Source: Trichopria drosophilae (lineage: Eukaryota; Arthropoda; Insecta; Hymenoptera; Diapriidae). From it: a stretch of DNA of 64,000 nt. The notes beneath the pieces were generated by a model. It saw nothing but the letters and a program-made list of their open reading frames with translations, searched no databases and was not told the DNA's origin. The stretch covers positions 28,223,001-28,287,000 of the forward strand of contig CM059582.1 of NCBI GenBank assembly GCA_030407085.1, given 5' to 3'. A program made the position numbers and the translations under genes. Below are positions 11,693-24,402 of this stretch, one piece after another (position 1 is the first letter of the stretch; each line of letters begins with the position of its first letter).

Positions 11693-12689
11693 CTCTCGAC
11701 ATACTTCGTACTGTCGAAGATCGGTATTTGCGCCCTTGTTACATAATGTACTATTATACATAAGGTGTTTTTAGGGCATTGTATTATTACGAATTCTTTT
11801 TCGCATTTTTTAATTTTATGTGTATAAATGGCATCAAATAAGAATAAATTTTGAATTACTCCTTACTAACAGTCATAACTAAAATGTTTGTTGACCATCC
11901 TACTGCTGCCCTTTGGCAATGAACGTAAAAATAAAGAGATGCCACACAAAAACTCGAGGATAAAAACGTTTGGAAGGTATTCGACATGATATAAAAATCT
12001 GCTATACGATTTAATATGAATAGTATTCATGAATTTTAGAAAATCTCGTATTTAGAAAAAGTGAGTCCTTTTTGAAAATTGCTGAAGGATATGGGACTGT
12101 ATGGAAAACAAAGCGCATACATTCAACTGTGCATGATAAGAATGATTCTTTTTTTGTATGACCCGCAGGAAGAAATGTAAGGAACGTCAAGTTCGAAAAC
12201 GATAATCGACTCTATAAAAGTTCTTTTGAGAACAAACTTGCAGGTTTGTCTTTGACGAATCCAGAACTTCAGTTGAAGTATGCGCATTTTCGTTGGCAGA
12301 GCGGCAAAAGAGAAAATACTTGACGAAAATCAGGATGCTCGAGCTTGAAAGATACATACGTGGAGTAAGTAAGTCGAGTTGGAGTATTCGCAAATGGAAA
12401 AGTTTAAATGCCTCGGGTGCCGAGTGAGTTTCGCATGCGTTGAAGCGCCATTGTGATTTTTCCACTCGAAAGCGCGACGCGATCCAAGAGTGAGCGATTC
12501 AAGAGTGACTGCTATATGCGCATCTTCAGAGCTGTCGAGGAAACAAAAAGATAAACCGACGTCGATTAATAATGAATAGTTTTTGCTGATGAAAGAAAAT
12601 GAATGGCAGCGCAATGCAAAGAAATAGGCAACAAAAGATTCTTGCATAGAAAGCGAATTTTTTTAAATAAATGAAGTTTGCAAATCTGA
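11693..12689. other. Noncoding stretch with moderately GC-rich patch
   Basis: Overlapping minus-strand frames at 12187-12647 have no recognisable domain. No other feature. Confidence 0.5.
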
Positions 12690-14160
12690 AGATATAAACT
12701 CAATTCGATAAGAGTAATAATGATACTGAAGATCTTTTTGATGATGATTTATTCATATAAATAATGATTGCACTCAAAAAATGTAAGGGACTAAAGCAAA
12801 TGGAAGAAATGATACGAAATTACCAGAAGCAGAGATCGTACTAAAGAAGTTGCTTAACAAATAGATGTAGACATCAATGAAGTGAAGAAAAGAAGATATC
12901 ACAAAAAACTAAATAAATAAATCAAAGGGAATTACAATTACAAGGCATGAAATAGAGGAATTCAATGAAGAAATAAAGGTAAATGAAAATATCGCATTCA
13001 GAGATGTAACGATGAAGAAAAAGAAAAGAAACGAATAATAAATGAAGTATAACGAAGTAATCTTATAAAACTGTGATAGAAATGAACGGAGAACGTCGAT
13101 TAAAGAAAAAGGAAGAAGTTAAGTGAAGTAATGATGTAAACAATAAAATATGGCGAATGCATGTAATCGATTGAAGAAATGACGTGATAACACAACTCAA
13201 TGACATAAAAACTTGGTAGAAAAATATCAGACGAAGAAATAAAATACTAAAAGAAATAGAATGATATCATATAATAAAGATATAAAATTGAAGAAATAAA
13301 TTCCGAAAATGGATTGAAGAAATCATGTCATGATACGAAACTGAATAAATTCAATCATCTAATGAAGCAAACGATAAGTTATGATGGGATTAAGGACTCT
13401 TGAAAATGCGAAGAAATCCAATAAGATCATGAAAATAAGGAATGAAGAAATAAAATGACGCAATAAAAGGAGGTGACAAATAAGGTAAAAAAGAGGTTAG
13501 AACAGAATAATAACCAAAAGTACATCTGAAGCGAAGTAATACAAAGTATACATGAATTAGAAGAAATACGGATAAATCAAAGTATAACTTCATAATGTAA
13601 CGTCAAATTGATGACAAAAAATCCAATAACAAAAAGAAGAAATACAACAGTACAGACATGATAAAGAATGTAAAACAATCCTATGTTTCCCTTAAAATTA
13701 AATGAAGAAACAAAGAATTCAATAAACGAAATAATTTCTAGATACATTGAAAAAAAAATTGTGAAAACTAACAGAAATAATTGCAAAATGCCGTGGAGAA
13801 ATATAATGAAGACATCGAACGAAAAGCGGAAACTAAATGCAGGAAACAACGCAATTATCCTATTAAACAAGACAAAGAAACGAAAGGAAGAAACAAACTT
13901 AAAAATTAAATGAAATTACAATGTCTACAATATATATATATATATATAAATATTTAATGAAATCCAGCGTGGAAATGAAATAATACTAGACAAAATTAAA
14001 TGAAGCTAATTATTCCCTTTAAAAATATTAAAAAATGTTCGGTTTAACTACAGAATTCCACACGAAAACAATGAAGAAAGATAATTAACGATGATTTAAA
14101 AATATTAAACAGTATAGTAGTTTAAAAAAATAACATTAACAAATCAAAAGAAACGTGAAG
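12690..14160 (+). repeat. Purine-rich degenerate GAAGAAAT tract, 1.4 kb
   Basis: The plus strand is strikingly poor in pyrimidines and repeats gaagaaat/aatgaagaaa every few tens of bases, for example near 12905, 12965, 13170, 13225, 13290, 13315, 13410, 13443 and 13562. It is a very degenerate minisatellite or expanded simple sequence. Hydrophobic Phe-rich frames on the minus strand are a by-product of this composition. A (TA)n run lies at 13929-13949. Confidence 0.7.
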
Positions 14161-14754
14161 ATATTAAATATTTGATAAAGAAAAGAACCTAAAAGCTTAG
14201 TTTTATTGATGAAAATACATCAAATTCCTTTAATATACATTAGAATTATGAAATTTATTTGTAATGCGTTTTCCCAACAAGACTCTGTTCGTCCAATTTC
14301 ACCCCTTTTCGTCTTAGTTATTCTTTTTTTTTACATTTGGAAAGATTCCGCTGGGATATAATGCGCGTCTCTAGGCCTCGTCGAGAAATGTCGTTTCCGC
14401 GGGAAATAGCTGCTGAAAGCACAGGGAAAACTAGGGACTAAGTCTTAAAAGCAATAAATCCCTTTCTCAAAGGATTTCAACTATTCCTTCGTCTATCCTT
14501 CCTTTCTGACAGCCTCTGACAGTCAAATTAATGGAAAACAAAATCACGTTAGGAGAATTTTTTCCAATTTTCCTTAATTTCTATTTGTCACGAACATGAT
14601 CCATTCTTATTTTTAGTCCTCTTTTCAAACCACGACAATAATAAAATAAGTATTTAAAATGAAGATCAATAAACCAGGAGTAAGAATAAGCGGATAGAAA
14701 AATTACATTTTACATCCCAAATTCTGCATTTTGTAAGAAATCGATCGCTTAAAG
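14161..14754. other. Noncoding stretch
   Basis: AT-rich with slightly more CG at 14340-14420. Nothing identified. Confidence 0.6.
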
Positions 14755-14960
14755 AGGTCCTCCAGAGTTCAGTCCAAAGACATCTCCAAAAAGACCTCCT
14801 AGGAGGTCTGAATTATGATAATCTATAAAGGTACTCTTAAAGATGTCTTCCTTAGGACTTCCTAAAATCGCAATCTCGAAGATGTCTTATGTTTGAGGTC
14901 TTAAATACATCTCGTTTTGGACCATCTCTCTCTTAGTAAAGGATGTCCAGAGTTGAGATC
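14755..14960. repeat. Inverted-repeat element with perfect 18-base palindrome
   Basis: agacctcctaggaggtct at 14792-14809 is a perfect palindrome. Around it gacatct/agatgtct units occur in both orientations, and ccagagtt occurs near both ends (14762, 14948). Probably a fold-back MITE. Confidence 0.6.
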
Positions 14961-17469
14961 TGTGTTTCTTCCAGAGACACTAGGTGGCTATTGAATCCAA
15001 AAATAAGATCGCTCGATATTTACTTCATATGCAGACCGATAGATTATTTTTATTCAAATAAAGTTTTACGCTCGTAATACGCACAATATTTGTGCCTCGA
15101 ATTTTAAACGGTGGTAGGAGAGAACTCCTATCTCAGTCATATAATTTTCGAGGGCGCAAAATTGGATTTTACGCCTGATAGGGCCAAAGCTATTTTATTC
15201 TAAATATAGAAAACCATACACTCATATATTTGGAATTCTTTATTTCTTTTCACGAATTTCCTACTGGAAATACCGTAAGTCTAAATAATCGTGCACTGCA
15301 TTAATTATTTAGAGCAGTTTGCAAACTATTTCTAGTGGAAACTAGACTGGTGCTATCTAGCATATTTACAGTATTATCTCAGGGCACTAGGCGAATTCTG
15401 TATTCCATGTTATTTCAAAATCACTAAAGTGCTCACTTCAAGTTTCCGAGTACTGCTCTACCCAGAAGAGATTTAAAATAATTAACTGAACTAAGAACTG
15501 TACAAACTATTTTTTGACCATTTTTATTTTTCAAAATTGGACAAGAATTACAGAAATACTTTAGACCATTTGCATTTCATCGTTCTCGTTACACAGAATG
15601 AGAAACGATACAAGGAAGTTGCAGTGTACTTCCGTATTGAGGGATGTGTAACTGCGGTTAGCTAGCAACGTACTCGTTAAACATGTCAGAGTGAGGAGAG
15701 TATACATTTAAGTCTGCGGCTACAAACAGCTATTAATTTTGTCCACGTTATAAAGTAACGACATAAGAATTAATTAACTTTGCAAAAAATAGTGTTATTT
15801 CTAAATTAAAAAAAGGAGGAAGATTTCTTCAAAAAATTTCTATTCGTTAGTTGGATCAAACTACTCTAAGATTTTAAATTACCAGAATGCAGTTCAGTCT
15901 TCTTTGATAATAAGTCGTTCACAGTAATATTTAATAAATTATCAGATCTAGAGTAGAAGTAATAAATTCAAGAGTTATTTTAATTAGTGGCATTTGTTCA
16001 TAAGAGGACCTCAATAAGTCCTTCATAATATCAAGAATTTATAAGTATAACTTTTAATTGGCCAAAGTCTTAAGTCGAAACAAATCTTACTTCCGTTTCC
16101 TTCAAATGTTCAAGATTTTGGACAAATTTCGTGCAGAATTACAAAATCTTATTTTAATTATGATAAGGTGATTCTCTTTTTTAATAATAAAGTTATCGAT
16201 CGTTTTAATTTTAAACAAATTATTCGTTTTTTTATACCAAATTAAAGTGAAGAAATATCTACCATACTTAAAATAATTAGTGGTTACAGAATATTTTAAT
16301 GACGATAATATTAATAAAAATATAAAAGAAAATTTGAAATTATTTTACTTTCAAAAAATACTATGTAGATGTATTAAAAAAATTAATCAGATATAATGTA
16401 CTTGAAGGAGGGCTTTGGCTATCAAACTAATTCGAAACTTTATCCCTAGAAGTAATGTTGATACTTTTTGACGACATGTCGATATCACGAGCTCTTTGAA
16501 GATCCACTCTTTAGTCAAGTCACCCGTAATTATTTTCATGACGTTAAAATCAGCTCTAACAGAAATATTGATTTTGATAGCAAGAGCAGTAGAAATAGAT
16601 CTGTGATAATTAAACGTACTACGATTTAATTTGTTTAAAAATATACTTAGTTTAATATAGTAAGATTTTTAATTATCAAATTATAAATTTTTTAAAAATA
16701 TTTCGTAAAATAATGTTATAAAAATAATTACTTCTAATATTTTAAACTTAGCAAGAATGTTAAAAAAATAAATAATACTACATTTAGATAGTACATGAAC
16801 TGTCGTCCGTTGAACTTTCCGCAGTAAGCCTTGAGTAATAAGGATTTCTTTCATAACGATGCTTAAAAAAATCACAGTCATGTTGAGATTTCAATCAGCG
16901 AGTACGAATATGTACTTGATTCGATTGCTGTATAATCTGAAATAATATGTAAGCGAACGTGAGTTTGAGGGAATTAATTGTTTATTCATCAAACAAAACC
17001 TTGATTATCGTGCATATAATCAATTTCTTGAACTAATGAATTTATTTATTAATTATGCACTATGCGAAAATATCTAATTAATTATGCTATAATCCTACTG
17101 GCTTCAAGAGCATATCTAATTATATCCGTTCGATCCGCTATTATGTTTATATTCAAGTTGGAAATAATCCAATGAAAATGTAAAATGATAATCACTCGCG
17201 CTGTTCAAGTTTTTGACGAAATATTATACTAAAATAAATTTTGGGAAATACATTGTGTTTTGTTGAAACTGTACTAGTTAATTTGGAAAACTTTTGTAAT
17301 GGGAAGGAAAACTTGTGTACTACATTCCACAAAATAATTCAACTGAGCAAGTAAGATAATATAATTCGTCAAAATATTAAAAGTAAACTTACAGAAAAAC
17401 TTTTTCATGGAAATTGCAATTGCTGTTGTCTTTCAGGAAAATTTGATTTTGTATTTTCTGAATGTACTG
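14961..17469. other. AT-rich noncoding stretch
   Basis: No gene, RNA or clear repeat found over about 2.5 kb. The 66-codon minus-strand frame at 16681-16881 looks like chance. Confidence 0.6.
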
Positions 17470-17845
17470 AAGATTCCAAATGGTTGTCCATTAATTGGTA
17501 CTCGATCAATAATAGGTGCACGGCCAGTAATAGGTACTAATCTAGGTTTTGGTGCAAACTATAATTAAGCATAGAGTATGTTTATTTTTTTCTGGCAGTG
17601 TAAAACATCTACAAATGTGGGTAACAAGGAATTCGCAAATTGTAGTCCATTAAATGGTACACGGCCAGTAATAGGTGCACGGCCAGTATTAGGTACCAAA
17701 TTAGGTTTGCGTGCAAACTGTAATTAATGGGTTGCTTATTTTATTTCTGGCAGTGTAATGCATCCGCAAATAAGGGCAACCAGAAATCCGCAAATGGTAG
17801 TCCATTAATTGGTACACGGTCAGTAATTGGTACTTCTGTGTCAAA
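17470..17845 (+). repeat. Tandem repeat, period about 155-159 bases
   Basis: gtccattaattggtac-type unit starts occur at 17486, 17645 and 17800, spaced 159 and 155 bases. Each unit carries cacggccagtaataggt-type sub-repeats and a shared tctggcagtgtaa block. The third unit is partial. The overlapping 72-codon frame is not a gene. Confidence 0.85.
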
Positions 17846-18539
17846 TCTCTACTATATTTGTTTGTTTGTTATTCCACAAGAATTTAGCTCAAGTTTACTG
17901 AATACTTTACTCCATTATATATTATTTTTAACACAAAATATGTGATTTCGAAACAAATATCAATTTTCGTTTTATTTACTTTCAAGTCGAACACAAAATA
18001 TACAAACAAACCCTTCATTTTTTACTTTGTACTTAATTTTCCTTTATTCTGCAAACATCAAGCTGTAAGATCGTGAAAACTGCATTGTTCTATCTATTTT
18101 GGTTCGTGACTTTGGGACAATTTTTATTGTTATTTTTAATCCCACAGTATTTTTATTTTAAGCATATGTTCCCGGATGAATTGAATTTGTTACATTTTGT
18201 AGGTTAAAAAGTGACTGTATCGACGAGGACGGTTTAGCGTCCATTTAAAATGAATCGCAAACGATTTTATCAATCGTTGATAAAACAGTACTATAACCTA
18301 TATTCTGTTTTACCATCATATGATTAGTAGTTTGATGTAAGGCTACATATTTCATTTTATTGTAGAATATAAAACCGAAATGGTATTATTTTAATAGTTA
18401 TTGGTATGCTCCAGAGCATTTCGTCGACATAAAGACAAGCTATTCCACTATCATCAAGAAACTTCCGGAAACAAAAGACCTGAACCATCACTGGTATAAT
18501 AATTTAAGCGCAAGGTCGTGGATTTCATCGCATCCGTAA
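17846..18539. other. Noncoding stretch
   Basis: AT-rich; nothing identified. Confidence 0.6.
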
Positions 18540-19070
18540 AAGATCCGTAATACGTATTAATCATAACTCTGAACTTTATTACATTCGAAGATTCGTCAAG
18601 AATTTTACTCCGCATATAGTTATGACGTACTGCATTTTACGGAAACAGTACGAGTCTTTATTATCCGTCTGTCTCAATGGGCGCTCGCGAGTCATTAAAA
18701 TATACCGTTGGTAACATTTTTTTTTTTTCATTGCACTTTTGCCGTTATACGTCGGCCTGTTCGCAACTCCTCGGGACTGTTCGTTCATGGTTTCTCGCAA
18801 TGAATTATGAATTGTGGCTAATTTCGGACTTTACTTCCGAGGCATTAATCTTTATCTGGGGTCACGCGATGCCATTTTACTTTCTGCTGAAGGAAATTCT
18901 GTTTTTTACATCAGAGATAGGGCGGGATGCGTTTTTACCCATCCCAAATTATACCCGCGGTTATTTTTAGTTAGAGATGAGAAAACTTTGCTTAAACGTT
19001 GTATTTTTTATCGTTAGTTTTTCTTGCGCGCTGTCGTCTTTTAATTAAGAGTCACTTGCGGCATCATCCA
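18540..19070. other. GC-richer island without a supported gene
   Basis: CG content rises and short frames open on both strands (18579-18800 minus, 18677-19017 plus), but none shows a domain. Candidate regulatory or constrained noncoding DNA. Confidence 0.4.
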
Positions 19071-19304
19071 TTTTGATATTTCAGTCGACACTGGGATTTT
19101 AGAACTTTGATATAAAAAGTTAAGTTGCTATTTATTCTAAAGAAAAGAAAAGGTTCAATGTAATCAAACAAGTTCAATGATGCTTTTGTTATTGATTTCA
19201 TAGATGATTATTTTAATTTGGACCCTATGTAATGATTAAAACCGCAACCACGAGGGGCCGATTAAAAATAATTTGCAGATCATTATAAAGTAACCATTAA
19301 AACC

Positions 19305-19470
19305 ATTCTCGGTCTTGTCGTCTTGGTCCTGGACATTCATTTTTGTGCAAGATTTAGACCAAGACCAAGAGGTAAAAACTCAAACGAGTCTGAACTCAAT
19401 TCCAAAACTCTTGCACTATGAAAACCTATTACAAGATTCTTACAAGACAAAAACCAAGACACTGTCGACA
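19305..19470. repeat. CAAGAC/GTCTTG degenerate repeat
   Basis: ggtcttgtcgtcttggtcct is followed by agaccaagaccaagagg in reverse orientation, and then further caagac/acaagac units. A small fold-back simple repeat. Confidence 0.6.
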
Positions 19471-20379
19471 CTTTTGTCATTTAACATAATTCTGTGTGTA
19501 TTTCAATACTATACAGTTTATTTGTAATAGTTACGTTATTATTAAAATAACCACCGAGCTTTTTGATAGTATTTGATCATGTTGATGCATAAAATATCAT
19601 ACTTACAGACTACAATATAATCTACACATTTTGAATCAATTTTGCTTAATTTTCAGTGAAGTTTTATTAATTAATCGCAGAGTTCAACAGGTCTTTTTGA
19701 TCAAAATAATGGTTTACTTAGATTACTTACATTTTAAAACCTCACAAAAATGAAAATCAATATTAAAAAATGTGTAATCACATTTTCTATCTTTAGTTAC
19801 GATATTTGAATGCTTGAAATTGCACAAACCCGTCAAAGAAAAAAGAGAAAACTCTTTTTCACTGATTTAGTGTTTTCGAATGAAAGAATTCATCTTCAAC
19901 ATTGGATATTTACACCGAAATACAAAAGTCCTCGTTTCTAAATAAACAAATAAGTTGGTGCGGGTTTTTGCACGTTCGATAGTAAATGTATGTAATGTAC
20001 AGAGTTTTGATAACCAGTATTCACAGGAAAATTATCACGATGAAACATATTCGTCGGTAGATATTGTACCGAATTTGAGGGAAAGAGATTAAATGAATGA
20101 TTTTATTCGAGATACCTGAACATGAGTGTAAATTCTGTTTGCAATGAATAGTTACAATCATCAAAGTAAATCGTGAAATGAATCAGTTATTTAATTTTCC
20201 GCACTAATATACCTAAATTAATAATGTTGTTATATGAAACCACCAAATAAATCAAATTTATGAATTAAAAAAAATCGTTTTTATTCATATAAATGGATGA
20301 GATAATCGGCGTTTATTGTTATTTATATTTACTATATGAATTTAGATAAATGTTTATTTAATTACTATTTAATAAAAAA
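19471..20379. other. AT-rich noncoding stretch
   Basis: Nothing identified. Confidence 0.6.
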
Positions 20380-21295
20380 ATTTAGTGGTTTCAATAAAAT
20401 TTTACTTGATTCAAGTAAATGGTTTCTTTGAATAGTCGCAACAAAATATTTATTGGACAGATTATTCACCGATTACTTAAAAAAAATAAGTAATTCCTTA
20501 ACTAAAATAAATATTTACTTAATTCCACAAAATATTTCATTTTCTAAAGGAAATCAATTCTTAGTTTAAGTAATGCATTTTTTAGTTCAAGTAAATTTTT
20601 ACTTGAAACAAATAAATATTTATTTCGCTGTACTAAATAATTTCTTCCTCCAACGTAATGTTCAATAAATAATTACTTGAGAAAGATAAATATTTATTTC
20701 TTGAACTTAAACAAATGCTTGATTCAATTTAAGTTGATGAACGGAATATACTCATATTAAAATGTTTAATGGTTTCAAATAAATATTTACTCGAAGAAAA
20801 AATGTTGTGAAAAGGAAGAAACGCTTTTCTTTGATCAAGGAAATATTTACTAGAATGTAGTTTATATTTAAGAGAACATTTACTTCTTTCAAGTAAATGT
20901 TTAATTGTTCAAAGTAAATCGTGATGTTTTAAATAAATATTTTGTTTATTTAAGTCAACAATTTACTTGAATCAAGTAAATTTCTTTCGGTATGAGTTTC
21001 TAAATCGAAACATATAATTTCTTTGGTGGAACAAAATATTTGTTTAAAATTTACTTATGTCAAGAAAAGTGATTTACTACCTTTAAATAAATTATTTTTT
21101 TCGTTCAAGAATAATACTATAATGATTCAAGATAATATTTTCGTAATGTAGGATAGAATATGCCGTGGAAATTATTTATTTGAAAGAAATAAATGTTCTC
21201 TTAAACCAATGAAAATTTATTTCACTCAAAAACATAATTACTTGATTCAAGTAAATGTATTTCGTTAAAAGAAGTAAAATTTTTGTTTAGTGTAC
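20380..21295. repeat. AAGTAAAT-rich dispersed element, uninterrupted copy
   Basis: Dense in cttgattcaagtaaat palindromes (about 20403, 20953, 21238). From about 20690 on it is alignable with 52720-52822 plus 54021-54577, for example the shared gattcaatttaagttg, gtttaattgttcaaagtaaatcgtgat-type and ttaaaagaagtaaa blocks. It represents the state of the repeat without the insertion present in the second copy. Confidence 0.75.
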
Positions 21296-22404
21296 ATAAC
21301 GTACATAAATCGTAATACATAGTTTTATTTTCTAAAGTTAAATTTATTTTAAAGTTTATTTTAAAGTAATGTTAAAATAAACTTCTATATTAAATTTCAA
21401 TAATTTTGTATTTTATATTATTTAAGCAGTTGAAAGATTGGTTATACTTACAAGGAAAATCTTCATAAATTACAAAATTTTAGAGCTTTGAAATTCGGTG
21501 GTAAATATGAAATTATGCTTGCACAAACAAAATACAGTGATTAATGTTTTAGTTGGAAAGTTACTTCCATAAGAATTGTGTTAGAAAACTCATAATTATA
21601 ATCACAATATTGATGGCAGCAATAAATTATTGTATTTCTTAAAATTACAACGTAATAATATTACGAAAGTCAGCATCAAACTACAGACGAAAAAGTTGTT
21701 CTCAATAATGAAAGTTTGCATTAAGTTTGAAGATCCCCAACCCTGGTTATTCGAAGTTCAAAAATTAATAAAGCTTCGTTCGAAAATTAAATCTTGAAAC
21801 GTTAATGCTTTTATGCATCCATAAAACATGTTGATGCTTTCTTCATATTTTGAATTGCCTACGTATAAAACACTTTGTTCCATGTATTCACTGATTTGTT
21901 AAGTTATTCTTCTGGCTTAAAATTTATCTATAAGAGAAATTGAACCTTTAGTGCATGGAATAAACATTAAATTTTATTAGAGTTAAAAATTCATATAAAT
22001 AATATGTGCTCTACTTCGAAGATTATTATATGTATAATGGACTGGTCGCTTAATACACGGTTAGGTGTCATTAAAGTTTGACTTTAGCAAAACACCCTTG
22101 AAATGGCATTTCGAAACTTTGTTAAATTTCCAAACTACTGCATGATGATGTGTTTGCCAATCACTTTCAAGAATATTGTAATAAGTATAGTAAATTATAT
22201 TATTTACATTAAACAAATTTTGAGTTTTACGAATTTAGTCATTTTTTAAACGAAACCCACCTAATCGAGAAATTGTTATAGCGATAAAATTTCTTTTTAA
22301 TATTTCAAAATATGTTTATTTTTAACATTGCATTAAATTTTCTACTATTTTTAATAGAAATGTTAAAATTACTTGGTATTTCGTTCTTTAAAATATAAAA
22401 GCAA
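21296..22404. other. AT-rich noncoding stretch
   Basis: Nothing identified. Confidence 0.6.
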
Positions 22405-22530
22405 TTTTAGGTCAGCCGACCGCCGAAAATTAATTGCGGGAATGACACTGTGTGGCCGCACGTGCCACCGTTACATTGATTGCCTTTACGATAACGTCTC
22501 TGGTCGTTACCATTTCCACCATCACGAATG
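22405..22530. promoter_or_regulatory. Isolated GC-rich patch with E-box
   Basis: About 120 bases of much higher GC within a very AT-rich region. It includes ggccgcacgtgccacc, with a CACGTG E-box. No ORF. Candidate enhancer-type element; not demonstrable from sequence alone. Confidence 0.3.
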
Positions 22531-23449
22531 TTTATATAAATGACAAAATACACAAAAAAAAATATTTTGGTGTTTTTTATGCCCTTTTACCTTGTCGTTT
22601 TTGACAGTTTAATTTTTTCGACATTTGAATTTGTTAATTGAGGTTCTTTTCCATTATCAAACTTTGGCTATTTTAGCTTAATAGTTGGGTATCAAGAATA
22701 TTAATAGAGTTGGAGTAAATATTAAAAAAAAATATCTAACTACAAAAATGAACGATTTAAGCAAATACTTAAATCTACTTCAGTATAAATAAAATTATTT
22801 TCAAACAAAGAAGAAATTAATGATGATTTATTGACATGAATTCTAAAATATATACATAAGTTTTTTTTATATTTAAATAAGAACAATACGAATTTAATTG
22901 TTTAAATAAGAATAAATATATGACCATAAAAACTAAATCTATTCAATAAACAAATAAAACGATTACGTTTTACGCTTTAATTATAATTTTTATAATTATT
23001 TCTATAAATAATTCCAAAAAATGTTTTTAAACTCTAGCAATAAATTTTCATACAAAAGTAATAAAAAATTGTATTATATTACGTTATTAATTTAAATACT
23101 ACCCTAGTATCCGCTTTCAAATTTTTATATAAAATCAATCAGTATAAAAAAATATTAAAAAAAGACAATTTGATTAAATTTGTCACGTTTACATACAGAA
23201 CAGGACATTAATTAATACAGCTATGGAAGCAAATTTGATCGAATCTTTAAAACGCAATGACGAGAAATTATTTTGCACCGATTTACTTTTCGTAAATTTG
23301 CAATTTCCCGAAAGCTTTTAGTCAAAAAACGGAATATTATATTAATAACATAATTTAAGAGATTAAAGGTACCATTAATGTATTTTACATATTTTTTTTT
23401 AAACTAAAAATTATTTTTAAAAAAATGTATAAAGCAATGAGTCACTCTA
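22531..23449. other. AT-rich noncoding stretch
   Basis: Nothing identified. Confidence 0.6.
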
Positions 23450-23940
23450 TGATGCTAATTTACGCGAAACATTAAATGGATTTTCATTTTTACATGAAAT
23501 CGACGCAGCGAAAACACAAAGCACTTTGATAAAAATAATTGGTGTCGGACCGCAGCGAGAGATTTTAATTCGGTTGTAAAATGAATATGAAAAACTTGAC
23601 TTTCATGATCGGCTATTCGTTTTTTGTCATTTTCAACCGGGAATTATTATCCGCGGGGAAAATTGGACTTTTCGTTACCTCGCGATATTAAAATTAAAAT
23701 TATCAAGCTTGAACCGTGACGCGTCCTGACAAATTTATATCTCGACGAAGTTAATTTCGATTTTCTCGCTGCCGGTGCCGTCCGTGAATAATAATAATGA
23801 AAATGCTAATTATAATAATAATAAACTGCGGGGCTGCTTACACCGGCTGACTTTATACGAAGCATATTATATAATTTTCATAACTCGTTGACGAAGCGTC
23901 CAGGATGAGATTTACACCGAGAAAGGTATCCAGAGTAACG
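23450..23940. other. Unique-looking GC-richer island with TAAT-core runs
   Basis: CpG-containing, non-repetitive sequence with no ORF, including a cluster of aataataataat / aattataataat units that contain homeodomain-type TAAT cores at 23790-23830. This is typical of conserved intronic elements, but conservation cannot be tested here. Confidence 0.35.
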
Positions 23941-24375
23941 AAACAACTCTCGTGCATTGTCCAAATTATAATTTATTCAATTTTGCAAATCGATGAATTT
24001 TTAAAAGTTATTGTGACAGGTGCCACAATAATTTAACTTGGAATTAGTTTGAATGAAAGTAATTTAATTGCTGCGATAGATTCGTTTCAATGGCTGACAA
24101 ATTATTAGCACTGAATTAATTTATGAGTAAATCTATGCATTTTTTATGTTATTCCATAATTTTGTTCTTCTATACAAAATTTAATCATTTTCCCAAATTT
24201 TAAACTATGATTCAATAAAGTATAGTTGGGCATATAATGTATAATATAAAATATTACTGTATTTGTGAAAACTCATATCGAACTTGTTTAACCTATGAAA
24301 ACTTGAAATTAAATGTTTTTTAATTCAATGAAGTATTTTGTACCAAAATCAAAGTTGAAAAAATGGAAAAATACT
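23941..24375. other. AT-rich noncoding stretch
   Basis: Nothing identified. Confidence 0.6.
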
Positions 24376-24402
24376 TATCCGACTATTTTCGAGGTCGCTC
24401 TT
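24376..24402 (+). repeat. Solo TIR related to the MITE at 42.5 kb
   Basis: ccgactattttcgaggtcgc matches the terminal repeat ccgactagttttgaggtcgc at 42538 with two or three differences. No partner end was found downstream. Confidence 0.5.

Noticed and set aside
13390..13870. Hydrophobic Phe-rich minus-strand frames resembling membrane proteins
   Set aside because: Direct consequence of TTC/TTT triplets opposite the GAAGAA-rich tract.
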